From: Arthrobacter pascens
GTDB lineage: Bacteria > Actinomycetota > Actinomycetes > Actinomycetales > Micrococcaceae
NCBI RefSeq assembly: GCF_030816475.1
Contig: NZ_JAUSXF010000001.1
Coordinates: forward strand, 2,790,001-2,854,000
DNA length: 64,000 nucleotides
Reading direction: 5' to 3'
Made by a program: the position numbers and the translations under genes. This document shows, in pieces, positions 25,569 through 36,584 of the stretch. Under the pieces are notes generated by a model that saw only the letters and a program-made list of their open reading frames with translations, was not told where the DNA came from and made no database searches. Every line of letters starts with the position of its first letter. Position 1 is the first letter of the stretch.

Positions 25569-28511
25569 TTAGACGCGCGGCTTTTCGCGCATCTCGAAGG
25601 TCTCGATGATGTCGCCTTCGGTGATGTCGTTGAACGAGCCAAGACCGATACCACACTCGAAGTCCGTGCGGACCTCAGTGGCGTCGTCCTTGAAGCGCTT
25701 GAGCGTCTCAACGGTGAGGTTGTCACCGATGATCTTGCCGTCGCGGCTGATGCGTGCCTTCGTGTTGCGTCGGATAACACCCGAGCGGACGATGGAACCG
25801 GCGATGTTTCCGAACTTGGAGGAACGGAAGACTTCGCGGACCTCGGCGGTGCCCAGCTGGACCTCTTCGTACTCCGGCTTGAGCATGCCCTTGAGGGCCA
25901 TCTCGATGTCATCGATTGCTGCGTAGATGACGGAGTAGAAGCGCATGTCCACGCCTTCGCGGTCTGCCAGTTCGGCAACCCGCTCGGCAGGCTTGACGTT
26001 GAAGCCGATGATGACGGCGCTGTCGACGGTTGCCAGGTTGACGTCGTTCTGCGTGATGGCACCGACGCCGCGGTGGATGACGCGCAGCTGCACGCCTTCG
26101 CCGACGTCGATCTTGAGCAGTGCGTCTTCGAGGGCCTCCACGGCACCGGACACGTCACCCTTGAGGATGAGGTTGAGGGTGTCGATCTTGCCTTCGGCCA
26201 CGGCCTGGTCGAAGTCTTCCAGGCTGATGCGCTTGCGGCGCTTGGCCAGTGCGGCGTTACGGTCGGCTGCTTCACGCTTCTCGGCGATCTGACGGGCGGT
26301 GCGCTCGTCGGCGGTCACAAAGAAGGTGTCGCCTGCGCGCGGCACGTTGGACAGACCCAGTACCTGCACGGGGCGGGACGGGCCGGCCTCGGTCAGGGCG
26401 CTGCCGTCGTCGTCGAACATTGCACGGACACGGCCGTGGGCGGTGCCGGCAACAATCGTGTCACCGACACGGAGGCTACCGGACTGCACCAGGACAGTGG
26501 CCACGGAACCGCGGCCCTTGTCCAGGTTGGCCTCGATTGCGATACCGCGGGCGTCCTTGTTCGGGTTGGCGCGCATGTCCAGGGCGGCATCTGCGGTCAG
26601 CAGGACGGCCTCGAGCAGCTCGTCGATGTTGAGGTTCTGGCGGGCAGAGACCTCTACGAACATGGTGTCGCCACCGTATTCTTCGGGAACCAGGCCGTAC
26701 TCGGTCAGCTGGCCGCGGACCTTGTCCGGGTTGGCGCCTTCCTTGTCGATCTTGTTCACGGCCACCACGATGGGCACATTGGCTGCCTGCGCGTGGTTGA
26801 GGGCCTCAACGGTCTGCGGCATCACGCCGTCGTCCGCTGCGACCACCAGGATGGCGATGTCGGTGACCTTCGCACCACGGGCACGCATTGCGGTGAACGC
26901 CTCGTGGCCAGGGGTGTCGATGAAGGTGATCTTGCGGTCTTCGCCTTCATGGTTGTGCGTGACCTGGTAGGCACCGATGTGCTGCGTGATGCCGCCGTGC
27001 TCGCCGGCCATGACGTCGGACTTGCGGATGGCATCGAGCAGGCGGGTCTTACCGTGGTCGACGTGGCCCATGACGGTGACAACAGGAGGACGTGCCTCGA
27101 GGTCTTCATCGCCTTCAGCTTCGAGCTCTGCTTCGAAGTCGATGTCAAAGGTGGAGAGCAGCTCGCGCTCCTCGTCCTCCGGTGACACAACCTGGAGCTT
27201 GTAGCCGAGTTCTTCACCCAGGAGGGCGAAGGTTTCCTCGTCCAGCGACTGGGTAGCCGTTGCCATTTCACCAAGGTGGAACAGCACGGTCACCAGTGCG
27301 GCGGGGTTCGCCTCGATCTTGTCGGCAAAGTCCGTGATGGACGAGCCACGGCGAAGCCGGACGACGGTGTTGCCGTCCCCGCGGGGCACACTGACGCCAC
27401 CCAGCGACGGAGCACTCATCTGCTCGAGTTCCTGGCGCTTGGCACGCTTCGACTTGCGCTGCTTGCCGCGTCCTGCGCCACCCTTACCGAAGGCACCCTG
27501 GGTACCACCGCGCCCGCGGCCACCCTTGCCGAAGCCGCCGCCTGCGGGAGCTCCGCCGCCGGCACCGGGAGCGCCACCTGCACCTGGAGCGCCACCCGGG
27601 CGTCCGGGGCCGCGACCGCCGGCAGCCGGGCGTCCGCCGGCACCAGCCGGTGCGGGACGCTCAGTGCGGTTGGGCATCATGCCCGGAGTAGGACGGTTTC
27701 CGCCGGCGCCCGCGGGGCGGGGGCCGCCGGGACGGGGGCCACCGGCACCTGCTGCGGGACGGGGACCGCCCGGACCACCTGCGGTACGCGGAGCACCAGC
27801 CGGACGGGGACCACCGGCACCTGCTGCGGGACGGGGGCCACCTGGACGGTCGCCGTCGGTGCGGCTTCCACCCGGGCGGGGCATGCCCTGTGAAGGAGCG
27901 AACGGGTTGTTACCCGGACGCGGGGGACGTTCTCCGTCGCCGCCGCGGCCGCGGGGCATGCCCTGGGACGTGGCGAACGGATTGTTGCCCGGACGGGGAC
28001 CGCCGGGACGGGGTGCTGATCCGCCCTGAGCTGATCCACCCTGGCGGGTGGAAGGAGCCGGGGTCTCAGCTTTGGGGGCAGGCCTCGCACCGGGCTTGGC
28101 GCCGGTGGAAGGTGCACTTACGGACGGGGCACTTGCAAACGGGGCAGTGGCCGTGGGGCCAGTTGCGGCCGATGCCGCCGGTGCTGCGGGGGCAGCCGGC
28201 GCGGCAGGTGCCGAAGCCGCAGCGGGTGCCTCGGCCGGAGCCTTGGGTGCTGCGGGGCGGGAGTCTGCCGACGGGGCAGGCGCCGCGGGACGTGATTCAG
28301 CCGACGGGGCGGTCGCCTTGGGCGCAGCAGCCGGAGCTGACGCCTTAGCAGCAGCGTCGGGGTAGGCGTTGCGGAGTTTCCGCACCACCGGGGCCTCAAT
28401 GGTGGAAGAGGCGGAGCGAACGAATTCGCCCAGTTCCTGCAGTTTTGTCACTGCATCTTTGGAAGTAATACCGAGCTCTTTTGCAAGCTCATGTACGCGG
28501 ACCTTGGCCAC
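25569..28511 (-). CDS. infB: Translation initiation factor IF-2
   Basis: 980 residues. The GTG at 28511 follows AGGAG by 4 bases; the protein begins [14 protein letters not shown], the small N-terminal IF2 domain. Residues about 55-350 are a disordered Ala/Pro/Gly-rich region with GGPRPGG-type repeats. The GTPase domain begins around residue 475 with [16 protein letters not shown] and NKIDKEGA; then the beta-barrel, helical and C2 domains that bind initiator tRNA. This long low-complexity region is typical of actinobacterial IF-2. Upstream are ylxR, nusA and rimP in the conserved order. Confidence 0.98.
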   Translation of the reverse strand: MAKVRVHELAKELGITSKDAVTKLQELGEFVRSASSTIEAPVVRKLRNAYPDAAAKASAPAAAPKATAPSAESRPAAPAPSADSRPAAPKAPAEAPAAASAPAAPAAPAAPAASAATGPTATAPFASAPSVSAPSTGAKPGARPAPKAETPAPSTRQGGSAQGGSAPRPGGPRPGNNPFATSQGMPRGRGGDGERPPRPGNNPFAPSQGMPRPGGSRTDGDRPGGPRPAAGAGGPRPAGAPRTAGGPGGPRPAAGAGGPRPGGPRPAGAGGNRPTPGMMPNRTERPAPAGAGGRPAAGGRGPGRPGGAPGAGGAPGAGGGAPAGGGFGKGGRGRGGTQGAFGKGGAGRGKQRKSKRAKRQELEQMSAPSLGGVSVPRGDGNTVVRLRRGSSITDFADKIEANPAALVTVLFHLGEMATATQSLDEETFALLGEELGYKLQVVSPEDEERELLSTFDIDFEAELEAEGDEDLEARPPVVTVMGHVDHGKTRLLDAIRKSDVMAGEHGGITQHIGAYQVTHNHEGEDRKITFIDTPGHEAFTAMRARGAKVTDIAILVVAADDGVMPQTVEALNHAQAANVPIVVAVNKIDKEGANPDKVRGQLTEYGLVPEEYGGDTMFVEVSARQNLNIDELLEAVLLTADAALDMRANPNKDARGIAIEANLDKGRGSVATVLVQSGSLRVGDTIVAGTAHGRVRAMFDDDGSALTEAGPSRPVQVLGLSNVPRAGDTFFVTADERTARQIAEKREAADRNAALAKRRKRISLEDFDQAVAEGKIDTLNLILKGDVSGAVEALEDALLKIDVGEGVQLRVIHRGVGAITQNDVNLATVDSAVIIGFNVKPAERVAELADREGVDMRFYSVIYAAIDDIEMALKGMLKPEYEEVQLGTAEVREVFRSSKFGNIAGSIVRSGVIRRNTKARISRDGKIIGDNLTVETLKRFKDDATEVRTDFECGIGLGSFNDITEGDIIETFEMREKPRV

Positions 28512-28663
28512 ATTTCTCCTGTCTCGGTCCGCACCGAGCCAGGCACGAACCGTCTACTTCTTACTGCGGACCCTCGCCGCGGTTGCAGCTGAAGGGCCCA
28601 TTGCAGAGCGCAACAAAGTTGTCATCGTTGCGCACTCATCGCTGGGAACTCATCGGGTTTCCA

Positions 28664-29041
28664 TCAGATTTCTGACCCGCTTTCAGGTTGGACGGTTGGT
28701 GCTGCTTCTACCGGAGGTATCGGCAGCGTGCCTGCAGCATTCGTGCCCGGCTTGATCCGGCGTTCGACGGCGGCGGTTCCGGTTGCGCCGTTGAGGGCAC
28801 GTCCGAAAGCTCGCCGCTTGACCGCCAGAGCCAGGCACGATTCGCTGGGGTGCAGCCATGCACCCCGGCCAGGCATCCGGCGTCGTTCATCCACCAGGAC
28901 AGCGGCGGAACCGCTGCCTTCGGCGACGAGCCGGAGTAACTCAGACCGCGGGGCCTTCTTCCGGCATCCGATGCAGGTACGCTGCGGTTGATCCTCGCTG
29001 TGAAGCACTTCTGCCACGGTGAGCATCTTCCTGACGTACAT
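28664..29041 (-). CDS. ylxR: YlxR/DUF448 family RNA-binding protein
   Basis: 125 residues; ATG at 29041 or 29026. The signature is [19 protein letters not shown] and [28 protein letters not shown], in the usual YlxR order. The fold binds RNA or protein in the nusA-infB region; in some bacteria it acts in transcription or with RNase P. A Pro-rich 30-residue tail follows. It sits between nusA and infB, with 152 bases to infB. Confidence 0.9.
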   Translation of the reverse strand: MYVRKMLTVAEVLHSEDQPQRTCIGCRKKAPRSELLRLVAEGSGSAAVLVDERRRMPGRGAWLHPSESCLALAVKRRAFGRALNGATGTAAVERRIKPGTNAAGTLPIPPVEAAPTVQPESGSEI

Positions 29042-29228
29042 ATCTGCCGGCCTGGACCGGCCTGTTCCCCCTTGTCAGCGGAACGGGCAGGCGCAAGGCA
29101 CACGAATACCGGCCGTTAGGCGCGGTCATTGTCTATTCTAGCCCCTTCGGGCCGTTGTACCGGAAACGCACGCGCGATCCGACACGGCAGGCGTGCTGCC
29201 GCGCCCTCGGTCCTGCCCGGCTTCGGCG

Positions 29229-30209
29229 TCAGTTCTCGCGTGGCGTCGCAGCGTCGGAGACGATGTCGATGCGCCAGCCGGTCAGCTTGGCTGCCAGCCG
29301 GGCGTTCTGTCCCTCTTTGCCGATGGCCAGCGAAAGCTGGTAGTCCGGCACTACGACCCGGGCGGACCGGGTGGCCTCGTCAACGATGGTGACGGAATTC
29401 ACGCGTGACGGCGACAGTGCGCTGGCGATGAACGTGGCTGGATCCTCGCTGAAGTCCACAATGTCGATCTTTTCATCGTTGAGCTCCGTCATGACCGCGC
29501 GGACGCGGGAACCCATTTCACCGATGCAGGCACCCTTGGCGTTGATGCCGGAGGTGTTGGCCTTGACGGCGATCTTGGTGCGGTGGCCCGCCTCGCGTGC
29601 CAGGGCAACAATCTCAACGGACCGGTCGGCGATCTCCGGCACTTCCAGTTCGAAGAGCTTCCGGACCAGGCCCGGGTGCGAGCGGGAGAGCGTCACGGAC
29701 GGGCCCTTGGTGCCGCGGTGCACATCGATGACCAGCGCGCGGAGCCGGTTGCCGTGGATGTACTTCTCCCCCGGCACCTGCTCGGGCGGCGGCAGCAGTG
29801 CCTCCACCGTGCCCAGGTTGACCTGGATCATGTGCGGGTTGTTGCCCTGCTGGATCAGGCCGGACACGAGTTCACCCTCCCGGCCCTTGAACTCGCCCAG
29901 GACGTTGTCGTCCTCCACATCGCGCAGGCGCTGCAGGATGATCTGGCGGGCGGTGCTCGCAGCGATGCGGCCAAAGCCCGCCGGGGTGTCCTCGAACTCG
30001 CCGATGGGTGCTCCGTCGTCGTCGATTTCCACAGCCCAGATGGTTACGTGGCCGCTCTTGCGGTCCAGTTCCGCGCGGGCCTTCTCAAAGGCGCCGGGCG
30101 ACTTGTGGTAGGCCACCAGGAGCGCCTGCTCGATGGTGGGGATCAGGAGGTCCAGCGGGATTTCACGCTCACGCTCCAGGAGTCTCAGTGCGCTCATGTC
30201 AATATCCAT
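29229..30209 (-). CDS. nusA: Transcription termination/antitermination protein NusA
   Basis: 326 residues, shorter than the 495 of E. coli because the C-terminal acidic repeats are absent, as usual in Actinobacteria. Order: N-terminal polymerase-binding domain, S1 domain ([21 protein letters not shown]), then KH1 and KH2 ([30 protein letters not shown] read across). ATG at 30209 shares a base with the rimP stop; a second ATG at 30197 ([13 protein letters not shown]) also looks reasonable. Confidence 0.97.
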   Translation of the reverse strand: MDIDMSALRLLEREREIPLDLLIPTIEQALLVAYHKSPGAFEKARAELDRKSGHVTIWAVEIDDDGAPIGEFEDTPAGFGRIAASTARQIILQRLRDVEDDNVLGEFKGREGELVSGLIQQGNNPHMIQVNLGTVEALLPPPEQVPGEKYIHGNRLRALVIDVHRGTKGPSVTLSRSHPGLVRKLFELEVPEIADRSVEIVALAREAGHRTKIAVKANTSGINAKGACIGEMGSRVRAVMTELNDEKIDIVDFSEDPATFIASALSPSRVNSVTIVDEATRSARVVVPDYQLSLAIGKEGQNARLAAKLTGWRIDIVSDAATPREN

Positions 30210-30823
30210 CAGGCCTCCTCAGAAGGTCCATTGTGCTCAGGTTCCAGACCAGCCTCGTCGAGGTGGCTGAATTCGATCTCGACTTTTCCGGTGCGGATCC
30301 TGTCGAAAGGAAGTTTCACGGGCTCGCCCTGCTTGGGCTTCATGCCTTTCTTCACTGCGATTTCCGGGACAATGGTCACTCCGGAATCATCCACGGACTG
30401 GAGCCGGCCAGTGACGTTCTCACCCTGGATGACATTGACCTTCACCATGCGGCCGCGGGCCCGGTGCCAGTGCCGGGGCTCGGTCAGCGGCCGGCCGACG
30501 CCGGGCGATGAGACTTCAAGGTCGTAGGGACGGCCGTCATCGTTGGGATCGTTGTCCAGGACGTCCGAGAGGACCTTGGAGATGTCCGCGATGACGTCCA
30601 GGTTGACGCCGCCTGTTTCCTCCTGCGGCAGGTCCACCACCACGTGGACCACCCGGTGCGAACCGGCGATGATGGAGACGTCCTCAAGGTACAGGCGGTT
30701 GGCCTGGACCGCGGGTTCAAGCAATGCCCGGAGCCGGGCGGCTTCCGGATTCTGGGCAGGCGAAGCGTCAGCCCTACCCGAACCGGTATGGCCTGATGAA
30801 GTCGTGGCTTCTGCGCTACTCAC
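30209..30823 (-). CDS. rimP: Ribosome maturation factor RimP
   Basis: 204 residues with GTG at 30823. The first 25 residues are polar and probably disordered. Family hallmarks: [34 protein letters not shown] in parts, and [20 protein letters not shown] in parts, followed by the SH3-like domain. It assists 30S assembly. It heads the rimP-nusA-ylxR-infB unit and is divergent from the DUF4439 gene, with 76 bases between them for both promoters. Confidence 0.95.
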   Translation of the reverse strand: MSSAEATTSSGHTGSGRADASPAQNPEAARLRALLEPAVQANRLYLEDVSIIAGSHRVVHVVVDLPQEETGGVNLDVIADISKVLSDVLDNDPNDDGRPYDLEVSSPGVGRPLTEPRHWHRARGRMVKVNVIQGENVTGRLQSVDDSGVTIVPEIAVKKGMKPKQGEPVKLPFDRIRTGKVEIEFSHLDEAGLEPEHNGPSEEA

Positions 30824-30899
30824 GATGCCGGACGCCTCCCGATAGATGATGTTGTGACTACTAGCCTAACGATTTTCCGGAGGCAGTGGTGCACGGAGT

Positions 30900-32222
30900 A
30901 TGCCCCCAGGCGTGACAACATGGTCTGTTGTGAAAGACGACAGCCAGGAAATCAGCCCCAACAGGCGCTATTTCCGGTACGCAGTCTTTTCGCTCACAGC
31001 CCTCCTAGTCCTGAGCCTGGGCATCGCCCTCATCCCCCGGCCACCCGCTCCCCCGGCGGAGCCGCCGTTTTCGGAGAAAGCCAGGGCAGCGGCCTTTGCG
31101 GACACCGTGTCCCTGCGCTCCGCGACCCTGGAACTGGCGGGCGCTGCGGGCGGCCCCGGTTCGGCAGTTGCTCCGGCGGCCGGCTCCGGGGCGTTGGACC
31201 GCATTGTGAATTTGCTGACTACCCAGGCCAGGGCCCTGATGCTTGCCGGAGACCTCATGCCTCCCGGAGATTCATCATCAGCCCCCGGGACGTCGGATTC
31301 GCCTGCGGCCGGAACGACGCCAGCACCCACGGCAGGAACCACTACAGCCACCGGAGGAACCACGGCAGGACCTGCCGGCGGTCCTTCCGCCCGGGCATCA
31401 ATGCCTCCGCGCCCGTCCTCTACAGCGGAGCTGGCTGTGGCGCTGTCGGCCAGCGGGGTGCAGCGGCTCAAGGATTCGGAAACGGCCGACGGCGGCATGG
31501 CCCGCCTTCTCGCCGGCGCCGGTACGGCACAGCTCCTGGCTGCCCAGGACCTGGCCGCCACTGCCGGGGTACCCGCGGACGCGCTTCCTGCTCCCGCCCC
31601 GGACCCGGGATCCGCGACCGGTCAGGCCGGGGACCTCGGCGGAGCCGGGGACCTCGGCGCCACAGAACAGCCCGAAGCCACTCCCGCCCCGTCAGGGACC
31701 CAGGCTGGCCCGGCCTGTGCCGGCCCTGTTCCGTCGGCCGGCGCTTCCGCTGCCCCGTCCGCCGCCGCATCCGGAGCGGCGACCAGTGCAAGCCTGGCGT
31801 CGGCCTTGTCAGCAGCCGTGGAAAGTGAACAGGAAGTGGTCTACGGCTACCAGGCGGCGCTCACGAGGTTGGACCAGGCGTCAGTTGTTCCGGCATCCCA
31901 CCTTCTGGAACAGCATCAGGAGCTAGCAGCCGAGGCTGCGGCGCAGGGCAGGATGCATTGCGCCGCTGTTCCGCCGCAGCAGCCGGGCTATGCCCTTACC
32001 GAGGCCTTCCTTGCCGCTCCGGCAGCCGGACTGGGGCAGCTGGAAGCCGGCACATTGACGGTCTATGGAGATGTAGTGGCCCTCAGCGCGGGCCCGACCC
32101 GGAGCTGGGCTGTCGCGGCGCTCCTGGGGGCCGCCCGGCGGACGCTTCATTGGGGCGCCGACACCGGGCCACTCCCCGGCGTACTCCTGGACCAATCCGA
32201 GCTACCGCAGCTTCCCGGCTAG
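30900..32222 (+). CDS. DUF4439 protein with ferritin-like C-terminal domain
   Basis: 440 residues. One N-terminal hydrophobic helix (about 27-46, RYAVFSLTALLVLSLGIALI) anchors it; a Pro/Ala/Thr-rich low-complexity region fills about 140-180 and 250-300. The C-terminal region (ASLASALSAAVESEQEVVYGYQAALTRL, HLLEQHQELAAEA, YALTEAFLAAPAAGL) has the helical pattern of DUF4439. No metal-binding set is confidently seen. A GTG slightly downstream (VVKDDSQ) is an alternative start. Commonly next to rimP in this group; function unknown. Confidence 0.8.
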   Translation: MPPGVTTWSVVKDDSQEISPNRRYFRYAVFSLTALLVLSLGIALIPRPPAPPAEPPFSEKARAAAFADTVSLRSATLELAGAAGGPGSAVAPAAGSGALDRIVNLLTTQARALMLAGDLMPPGDSSSAPGTSDSPAAGTTPAPTAGTTTATGGTTAGPAGGPSARASMPPRPSSTAELAVALSASGVQRLKDSETADGGMARLLAGAGTAQLLAAQDLAATAGVPADALPAPAPDPGSATGQAGDLGGAGDLGATEQPEATPAPSGTQAGPACAGPVPSAGASAAPSAAASGAATSASLASALSAAVESEQEVVYGYQAALTRLDQASVVPASHLLEQHQELAAEAAAQGRMHCAAVPPQQPGYALTEAFLAAPAAGLGQLEAGTLTVYGDVVALSAGPTRSWAVAALLGAARRTLHWGADTGPLPGVLLDQSELPQLPG

Positions 32223-32367
32223 CCTACCCAAGAGCGTCCCCGGCCCGCAGGAACGTTCCGCCCCCGCACCGGTTATGCGGCCCCGGACCGTTCCTGAAGC
32301 AGGATTGTTCCCCTCGCTCCAGCCGGGGCTGCTGGCACTGGGCTGCAAGTGGTGGTTTGCTGAATTC

Positions 32368-33141
32368 ATGGATTCCCACAACCCATCCGAGCCGGCCGAA
32401 CCAACAGGCGTCGCGGGTAACCGAGACCTGGAACGCCACCTAGAAAGTGAGCCGCATGACAACGATGCGGCACAGCGGCTCAACTGGCTCCGCGCCGGGG
32501 TGTTGGGGGCCAATGACGGCATAGTCTCCGTCGCCGCCATCGTGGTGGGCGTGGCCGGAGCGACTTCGGCCACAGGGCCGATCCTCGCCGCCGGGGCAGC
32601 CGGGCTGGTCGGCGGAGCTGTCTCCATGGCCCTTGGCGAATATGTCTCCGTGAGCAGCCAGAGCGACAGCCAGAAAGCACTGATCGAAAAGGAACGCCGG
32701 GAACTTGCCGAAGAGCCCGAGGAGGAACTTGCCGAGCTGACTGCCATCTACCGTGAGAAGGGCCTCAGCCCCGAAACCGCCCGCGCTGTAGCGGTCGAGC
32801 TGACAAACCACGATGCCCTCGCGGCGCATCTTTCAGCAGAGCTCAACATCGACGAGTCCGATATCGTCAGCCCCTGGCACGCCGCTGTAGCCTCGGCGGT
32901 CGCATTCACCCTGGGCGCCGCCCTGCCGATGCTTGCCATCCTCCTGCCGCCGCAGGGCATCAGGGTTCCGTTGACCTTCGGCGCCGTACTGGTGGCGCTG
33001 GCCCTGACAGGGGCAGTGGGCGCCTGGATCGGCGGCGGTTCGAAGTCGCGGGCTGCCGTCCGTGTGGTGGTTGGCGGTGCATTGGCCCTTGCCGCGACGT
33101 TCTCGATCGGCAACCTACTGGGTGCCACCGGCGTCGTCTGA
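32368..33141 (+). CDS. VIT1/CCC1-family transporter
   Basis: ATG at 32368 gives 257 residues (the frame opens at 32275 without conserved extension). The family signature NWLRAGVLGANDGIVSVAAIVVGVAGA is present over two lines, with SMALGEYVSVSSQSD, then a cytoplasmic helical segment (EKERRELAEEPEEELAELTAIYREKGLS) and three C-terminal helices. The family moves iron or manganese across membranes; the metal is not shown by sequence. It stands alone between the DUF4439 gene and the kinase gene. Confidence 0.9.
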   Translation: MDSHNPSEPAEPTGVAGNRDLERHLESEPHDNDAAQRLNWLRAGVLGANDGIVSVAAIVVGVAGATSATGPILAAGAAGLVGGAVSMALGEYVSVSSQSDSQKALIEKERRELAEEPEEELAELTAIYREKGLSPETARAVAVELTNHDALAAHLSAELNIDESDIVSPWHAAVASAVAFTLGAALPMLAILLPPQGIRVPLTFGAVLVALALTGAVGAWIGGGSKSRAAVRVVVGGALALAATFSIGNLLGATGVV

Positions 33142-33209
33142 GCCCGACGCGCTGCTTTGATGGCGTGCGCCGCGGACCGCAAAACCCAGTGTCAACTACG
33201 CTGGAGCTG

Positions 33210-34250
33210 ATGAACCAGCAGACCGAAGTTCCGATTCCCCCGGATCTCACCGCGCGGTACAGCCGCAGCAGTGCAGGCCGGGCATGGCTGGCTGCGCTGC
33301 CCGGCCTGCTGCAGGGCCGGCTTGAGCACTGGGAGCTGGAGGCGGAGCTGGCCCCCGGCGCCTTCCCGTGGAACGGTCATGGTGGCCTGGTCATTCCCGT
33401 CTGCCGGTACGACGGCACGCCAGCGGCGCTGAAGATCGCCTTCCCGCATGATGAAGCGCGGGTCGAGCGCCACGCCCTGACCCTCTGGGGCGGGCACGGC
33501 GCTGTACGCCTCCTGGAATCCGATGCCGGTACCTGCGCCATGCTGTTGGAGCGCCTTGACGCGGACTACTCGCTGCAGACCGTCGCGATGGAAGACGCCG
33601 CGACCGTCTGGGGCGCACTGATGCGACAGCTCAGCCTGGTTCCCGATGGCAGGCAGCAGTGGCAGGAGTTCGACCACATCGCCGGGCGGGCCGAGCAGTG
33701 GAGCGATGACCTTCCGGCGGAGTGGGAACAGCAGGGCCGCCCGTTTCCGCGCTGGCTGCTGGAAGCCGCCCTCGAAGTCTGCCAAACCCGGGGCGCGGTG
33801 GGACGGCGTTCGGGCCACGACGTACTGGTACACACGGACTTCCATTTCCTGAACATCCTGGCCAGGCCAGACACCGCAGGCGAACGCTTGCTTTCCGGGG
33901 ACGGCTTCGCCGCCATCGACCCGCAGCCGATGATCGGCGAGCCGGAGTTTGCGGTGGCTCCGCTCCTGTGGAACCGGATCGGGGACCTCCCGCGAAGCGA
34001 CCCGCAGGAAGGCCTCAGGCAGCGCTGCCGGGACTTCAGCGTCGCGGCAGGCCTGGATGCGGAAGTGGCCCGCCAATGGGGCATCGCCCGGGAGGTCGAC
34101 AACGCTCTCTGGTACGCGTCCAAGCCGCACCACCAAGGGGATTTGGCACGTTCGCTGTGGGTAGCCAGCACCCTGGCAGGCAGGACTTTGGACAGCCTTC
34201 CCGCTGCGCATTCCCTGCCCGAACCAGGACAGGAACAGACCGCCGGCTGA
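33210..34250 (+). CDS. Aminoglycoside phosphotransferase family (APH(6)/hydroxyurea-type) kinase
   Basis: ATG at 33210 with GGAG 5 bases upstream gives 346 residues. The kinase-like fold is seen in AALKIAFPHDEA (nucleotide Lys), MLLERLDADYSL, the catalytic HTDFHFLNIL and the DFG-like FAAIDPQPMIGEPEFAVAPLLWN. This matches the APH(6)/hydroxyurea phosphotransferase group, which includes streptomycin kinases; a resistance role here is unproven. It converges on the PLP decarboxylase gene with 16 bases between stops. Confidence 0.85.
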   Translation: MNQQTEVPIPPDLTARYSRSSAGRAWLAALPGLLQGRLEHWELEAELAPGAFPWNGHGGLVIPVCRYDGTPAALKIAFPHDEARVERHALTLWGGHGAVRLLESDAGTCAMLLERLDADYSLQTVAMEDAATVWGALMRQLSLVPDGRQQWQEFDHIAGRAEQWSDDLPAEWEQQGRPFPRWLLEAALEVCQTRGAVGRRSGHDVLVHTDFHFLNILARPDTAGERLLSGDGFAAIDPQPMIGEPEFAVAPLLWNRIGDLPRSDPQEGLRQRCRDFSVAAGLDAEVARQWGIAREVDNALWYASKPHHQGDLARSLWVASTLAGRTLDSLPAAHSLPEPGQEQTAG

Positions 34251-34266
34251 CGGACTGCCTTCCGGG

Positions 34267-35664
34267 TCAGCCGGATTGCGACCGGACGGCCGCGAAAGCC
34301 GAACTGACGGCGTCCACCGCCGTGCCGACGTCGTCCGTGTCAGTGCTCCAGTTGCTGACCGACACGCGCAGCACATCGCGGCCCTTCCAGCGTGACCCGG
34401 ACATCCAGACTTTGCCGTCCTCGATGACGCGGGCCGTCACGGCGCGGGTGGTGGCGTCGTCTCCGAAGGCAAGCGAAACCTGGGTGTAATCGACAGGGTT
34501 CAGCACCTCGATGCCTTCCACCTGGTCCAATCGTTCGGCGATCAAGGAAGCGGCTTCCGCAAGTCCGCGGACCTGCGCTGCCACCCCTTCCCGGCCCAGC
34601 GAGCGGAGGGCGGCCCACACCGGGACGCCGCGTCCGCGCCGGGAGAGCTCAGGCACTTTCTGGAACGGATCGCCCGGGCCTTCGGCGTCCGGGACCAGGT
34701 AGCTCGTGGTCAGCCCCATGGCACTGCGAAGCGCCACCGAATCGCGGACGATGCTGATTCCGCAGTCGTAGGGAACGTTGAGTGTCTTGTGGGCGTCAGT
34801 CCCCCACGAATCGGCCGCTTCCATGCCCTCAGTAAGGGAGGCAAATTCCGGGACTGCTGCTGCCCACAGGCCGAAGGCGCCGTCGATGTGGACCCAGGCG
34901 CCATGCCGGCGGGCAACCCTAATTGCATCGGCGAACGGGTCGAAGGCCCCTGAATGCAGGTTCCCGGCCTGGAGAAAGACAAGGGCGGGCCCCGTGTCCT
35001 CTGAGAGCAGCCTGTCCAACTCGGCGGGAATCAGTCTTCCCCGGTCGTCAGCGGCTACCGCAGTGGGCCGGCCAAGGCCGAGGTAGCGCAGGCCCAGGTC
35101 GATCGTCTCGTGCCGTTCCTGCCCTGCGAAACACCTGATCCGCGGCGCTCCCGACAGCCCCTCCCGGTCAAGGTCCCAGCCGGCATCAGTCATCAGCCGC
35201 CACCGGGCAGCTGCCATTCCGGTGAAGTTGGCCATCGTGGCACCTGTCGTAAAGCCGACGTCGGCCTCCTCCGGAAGCCCCAGGAGCTGCAGCAGCCAGT
35301 TGCCGGCGGCTTCTTCGATGGCTGCAATCGCAGGGGTGGCGTAGCGCATGCCCGAGTTCTGGTCCCACGCGCTGACCAGCCAGTCCGCGGCCAGCGCGGC
35401 CGGCAGGGTACCGCCGATCACCCAGCCGAAGAACCGGCCGGAAGGCATGGCCATCAGCCCCGGCTCCGCCTTGGCTGCGAGGTAGTCCACGACGTCGGCG
35501 GCGGGCATCCCGCCGTCAGGGAGGGGCCCGCCGAAGTCCTTCGCCAGGTCATGGGCTGTCACTCCGGGACCGACGTGCCGGCCAGGCAGGCTCCCCAGCC
35601 AGTCAGCCGCATGACCGGCCGCAGCGGACAATGCTGCCGAATACGGTTCAGCGCCTGCGGACAT
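34267..35664 (-). CDS. PLP-dependent decarboxylase, group II
   Basis: 465 residues. The fold-type-I pattern is clear: FTTGATMANFTGMAAAR, VHIDGAFGLWAAAVPEF (cofactor Asp), and the Schiff-base Lys in GTDAHKTLNVPYDCG. This is the family of aromatic amino-acid, glutamate and tyrosine decarboxylases; the substrate cannot be told from motifs. The gene is alone; TSUP and proS genes lie upstream on the same strand after 106 bases. Confidence 0.9.
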   Translation of the reverse strand: MSAGAEPYSAALSAAAGHAADWLGSLPGRHVGPGVTAHDLAKDFGGPLPDGGMPAADVVDYLAAKAEPGLMAMPSGRFFGWVIGGTLPAALAADWLVSAWDQNSGMRYATPAIAAIEEAAGNWLLQLLGLPEEADVGFTTGATMANFTGMAAARWRLMTDAGWDLDREGLSGAPRIRCFAGQERHETIDLGLRYLGLGRPTAVAADDRGRLIPAELDRLLSEDTGPALVFLQAGNLHSGAFDPFADAIRVARRHGAWVHIDGAFGLWAAAVPEFASLTEGMEAADSWGTDAHKTLNVPYDCGISIVRDSVALRSAMGLTTSYLVPDAEGPGDPFQKVPELSRRGRGVPVWAALRSLGREGVAAQVRGLAEAASLIAERLDQVEGIEVLNPVDYTQVSLAFGDDATTRAVTARVIEDGKVWMSGSRWKGRDVLRVSVSNWSTDTDDVGTAVDAVSSAFAAVRSQSG

Positions 35665-35770
35665 ACCAGCATGCTACGCCTGCCCCGGACCAGGCACGAG
35701 GCCTTGAATGTGACCTGCCGCGGACCGCGGGCAGGGCGCGTTCCGCTGGCGGAGAGCCGGCAGAAGCGGG

Positions 35771-36565
35771 CTAGGTGAAGTTTTCCTGCCACACGTCATA
35801 GCCGAGCTTGATGATCAGGGCGCCCACCACGAGCAGGAAGACAACCTTGATGAAGCCGCTTCCCTGCTTCACCGCGGTCCGCGCGCCGAGGTAGCCTCCC
35901 GCCATGTTGGCCACCCCCAGCAGCAGGCCGACACCCCACAACAGGGAGCCGTGCGGCAGGAAGAAGAGCAGGGCGCCGGCGTTGGTGGCCATGTTAACGA
36001 TCTTGGCTTTAGCGCTGGCCTCCAGGAAGGCGTACCCCATGGCGGAGACCAGCGCGATGACCAGGAAGGAACCGGTGCCCGGGCCGATCAGCCCGTCGTA
36101 AAAGCCGATCACGGCCCCAATGAGGCAGGCCACCACATAGTGTTTGCGGCCGTTGTGCCGGAGCACCGTGATCTCCCCGACGTCAGGCTTGAGGGCGGTG
36201 AAAAGGGCGACGGCGACCAGCGCCACCACGATGATGGGCTTGAAGACACTCGAGGGCAGGTTTGCCGCCAGGACGGCGCCCCCGAAACTGCCGCCCAGGG
36301 CGATCACCGCCATCGGCACGGCAGTTCGGAGGTCCGGCTTAATGCGTCCGTAGTAGGTGACGGCACTGGTGGTGGTGCCGAAAATGGACCCCATCTTGTT
36401 GGTGGCAAGGGCCTGGACAGGCGTAATGCCGGGTACCAGCAGCAGGGCGGGGAGCTGGAGCAGTCCGCCCCCGCCGACCACTGCATCCACCCAGCCTGCG
36501 GCGAACCCTGCCACCACAATCAGGATGAGAGTGCCGAGCTGAACCGACTCGAAACCCGAAACCAT
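35771..36565 (-). CDS. TSUP family membrane permease (TauE/SafE type)
   Basis: 264 residues with about eight hydrophobic segments. Paired glycine-rich motifs typical of the family are seen: GFAAGWVDAVVGGGGLLQLPALL at the N terminus and GFYDGLIGPGTGSFLVIALV in the middle. The family exports sulfite, sulfonates and related anions; the substrate is not determined. It is 19 bases downstream of proS. Confidence 0.9.
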   Translation of the reverse strand: MVSGFESVQLGTLILIVVAGFAAGWVDAVVGGGGLLQLPALLLVPGITPVQALATNKMGSIFGTTTSAVTYYGRIKPDLRTAVPMAVIALGGSFGGAVLAANLPSSVFKPIIVVALVAVALFTALKPDVGEITVLRHNGRKHYVVACLIGAVIGFYDGLIGPGTGSFLVIALVSAMGYAFLEASAKAKIVNMATNAGALLFFLPHGSLLWGVGLLLGVANMAGGYLGARTAVKQGSGFIKVVFLLVVGALIIKLGYDVWQENFT

Positions 36566-36584
36566 TGCCTACAGCGAACGCGTA

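Noticed and set aside
26073..27185. 370-codon plus-strand open frame
   Set aside because: Lies wholly inside infB in the opposite direction; low-complexity and without start-site support.
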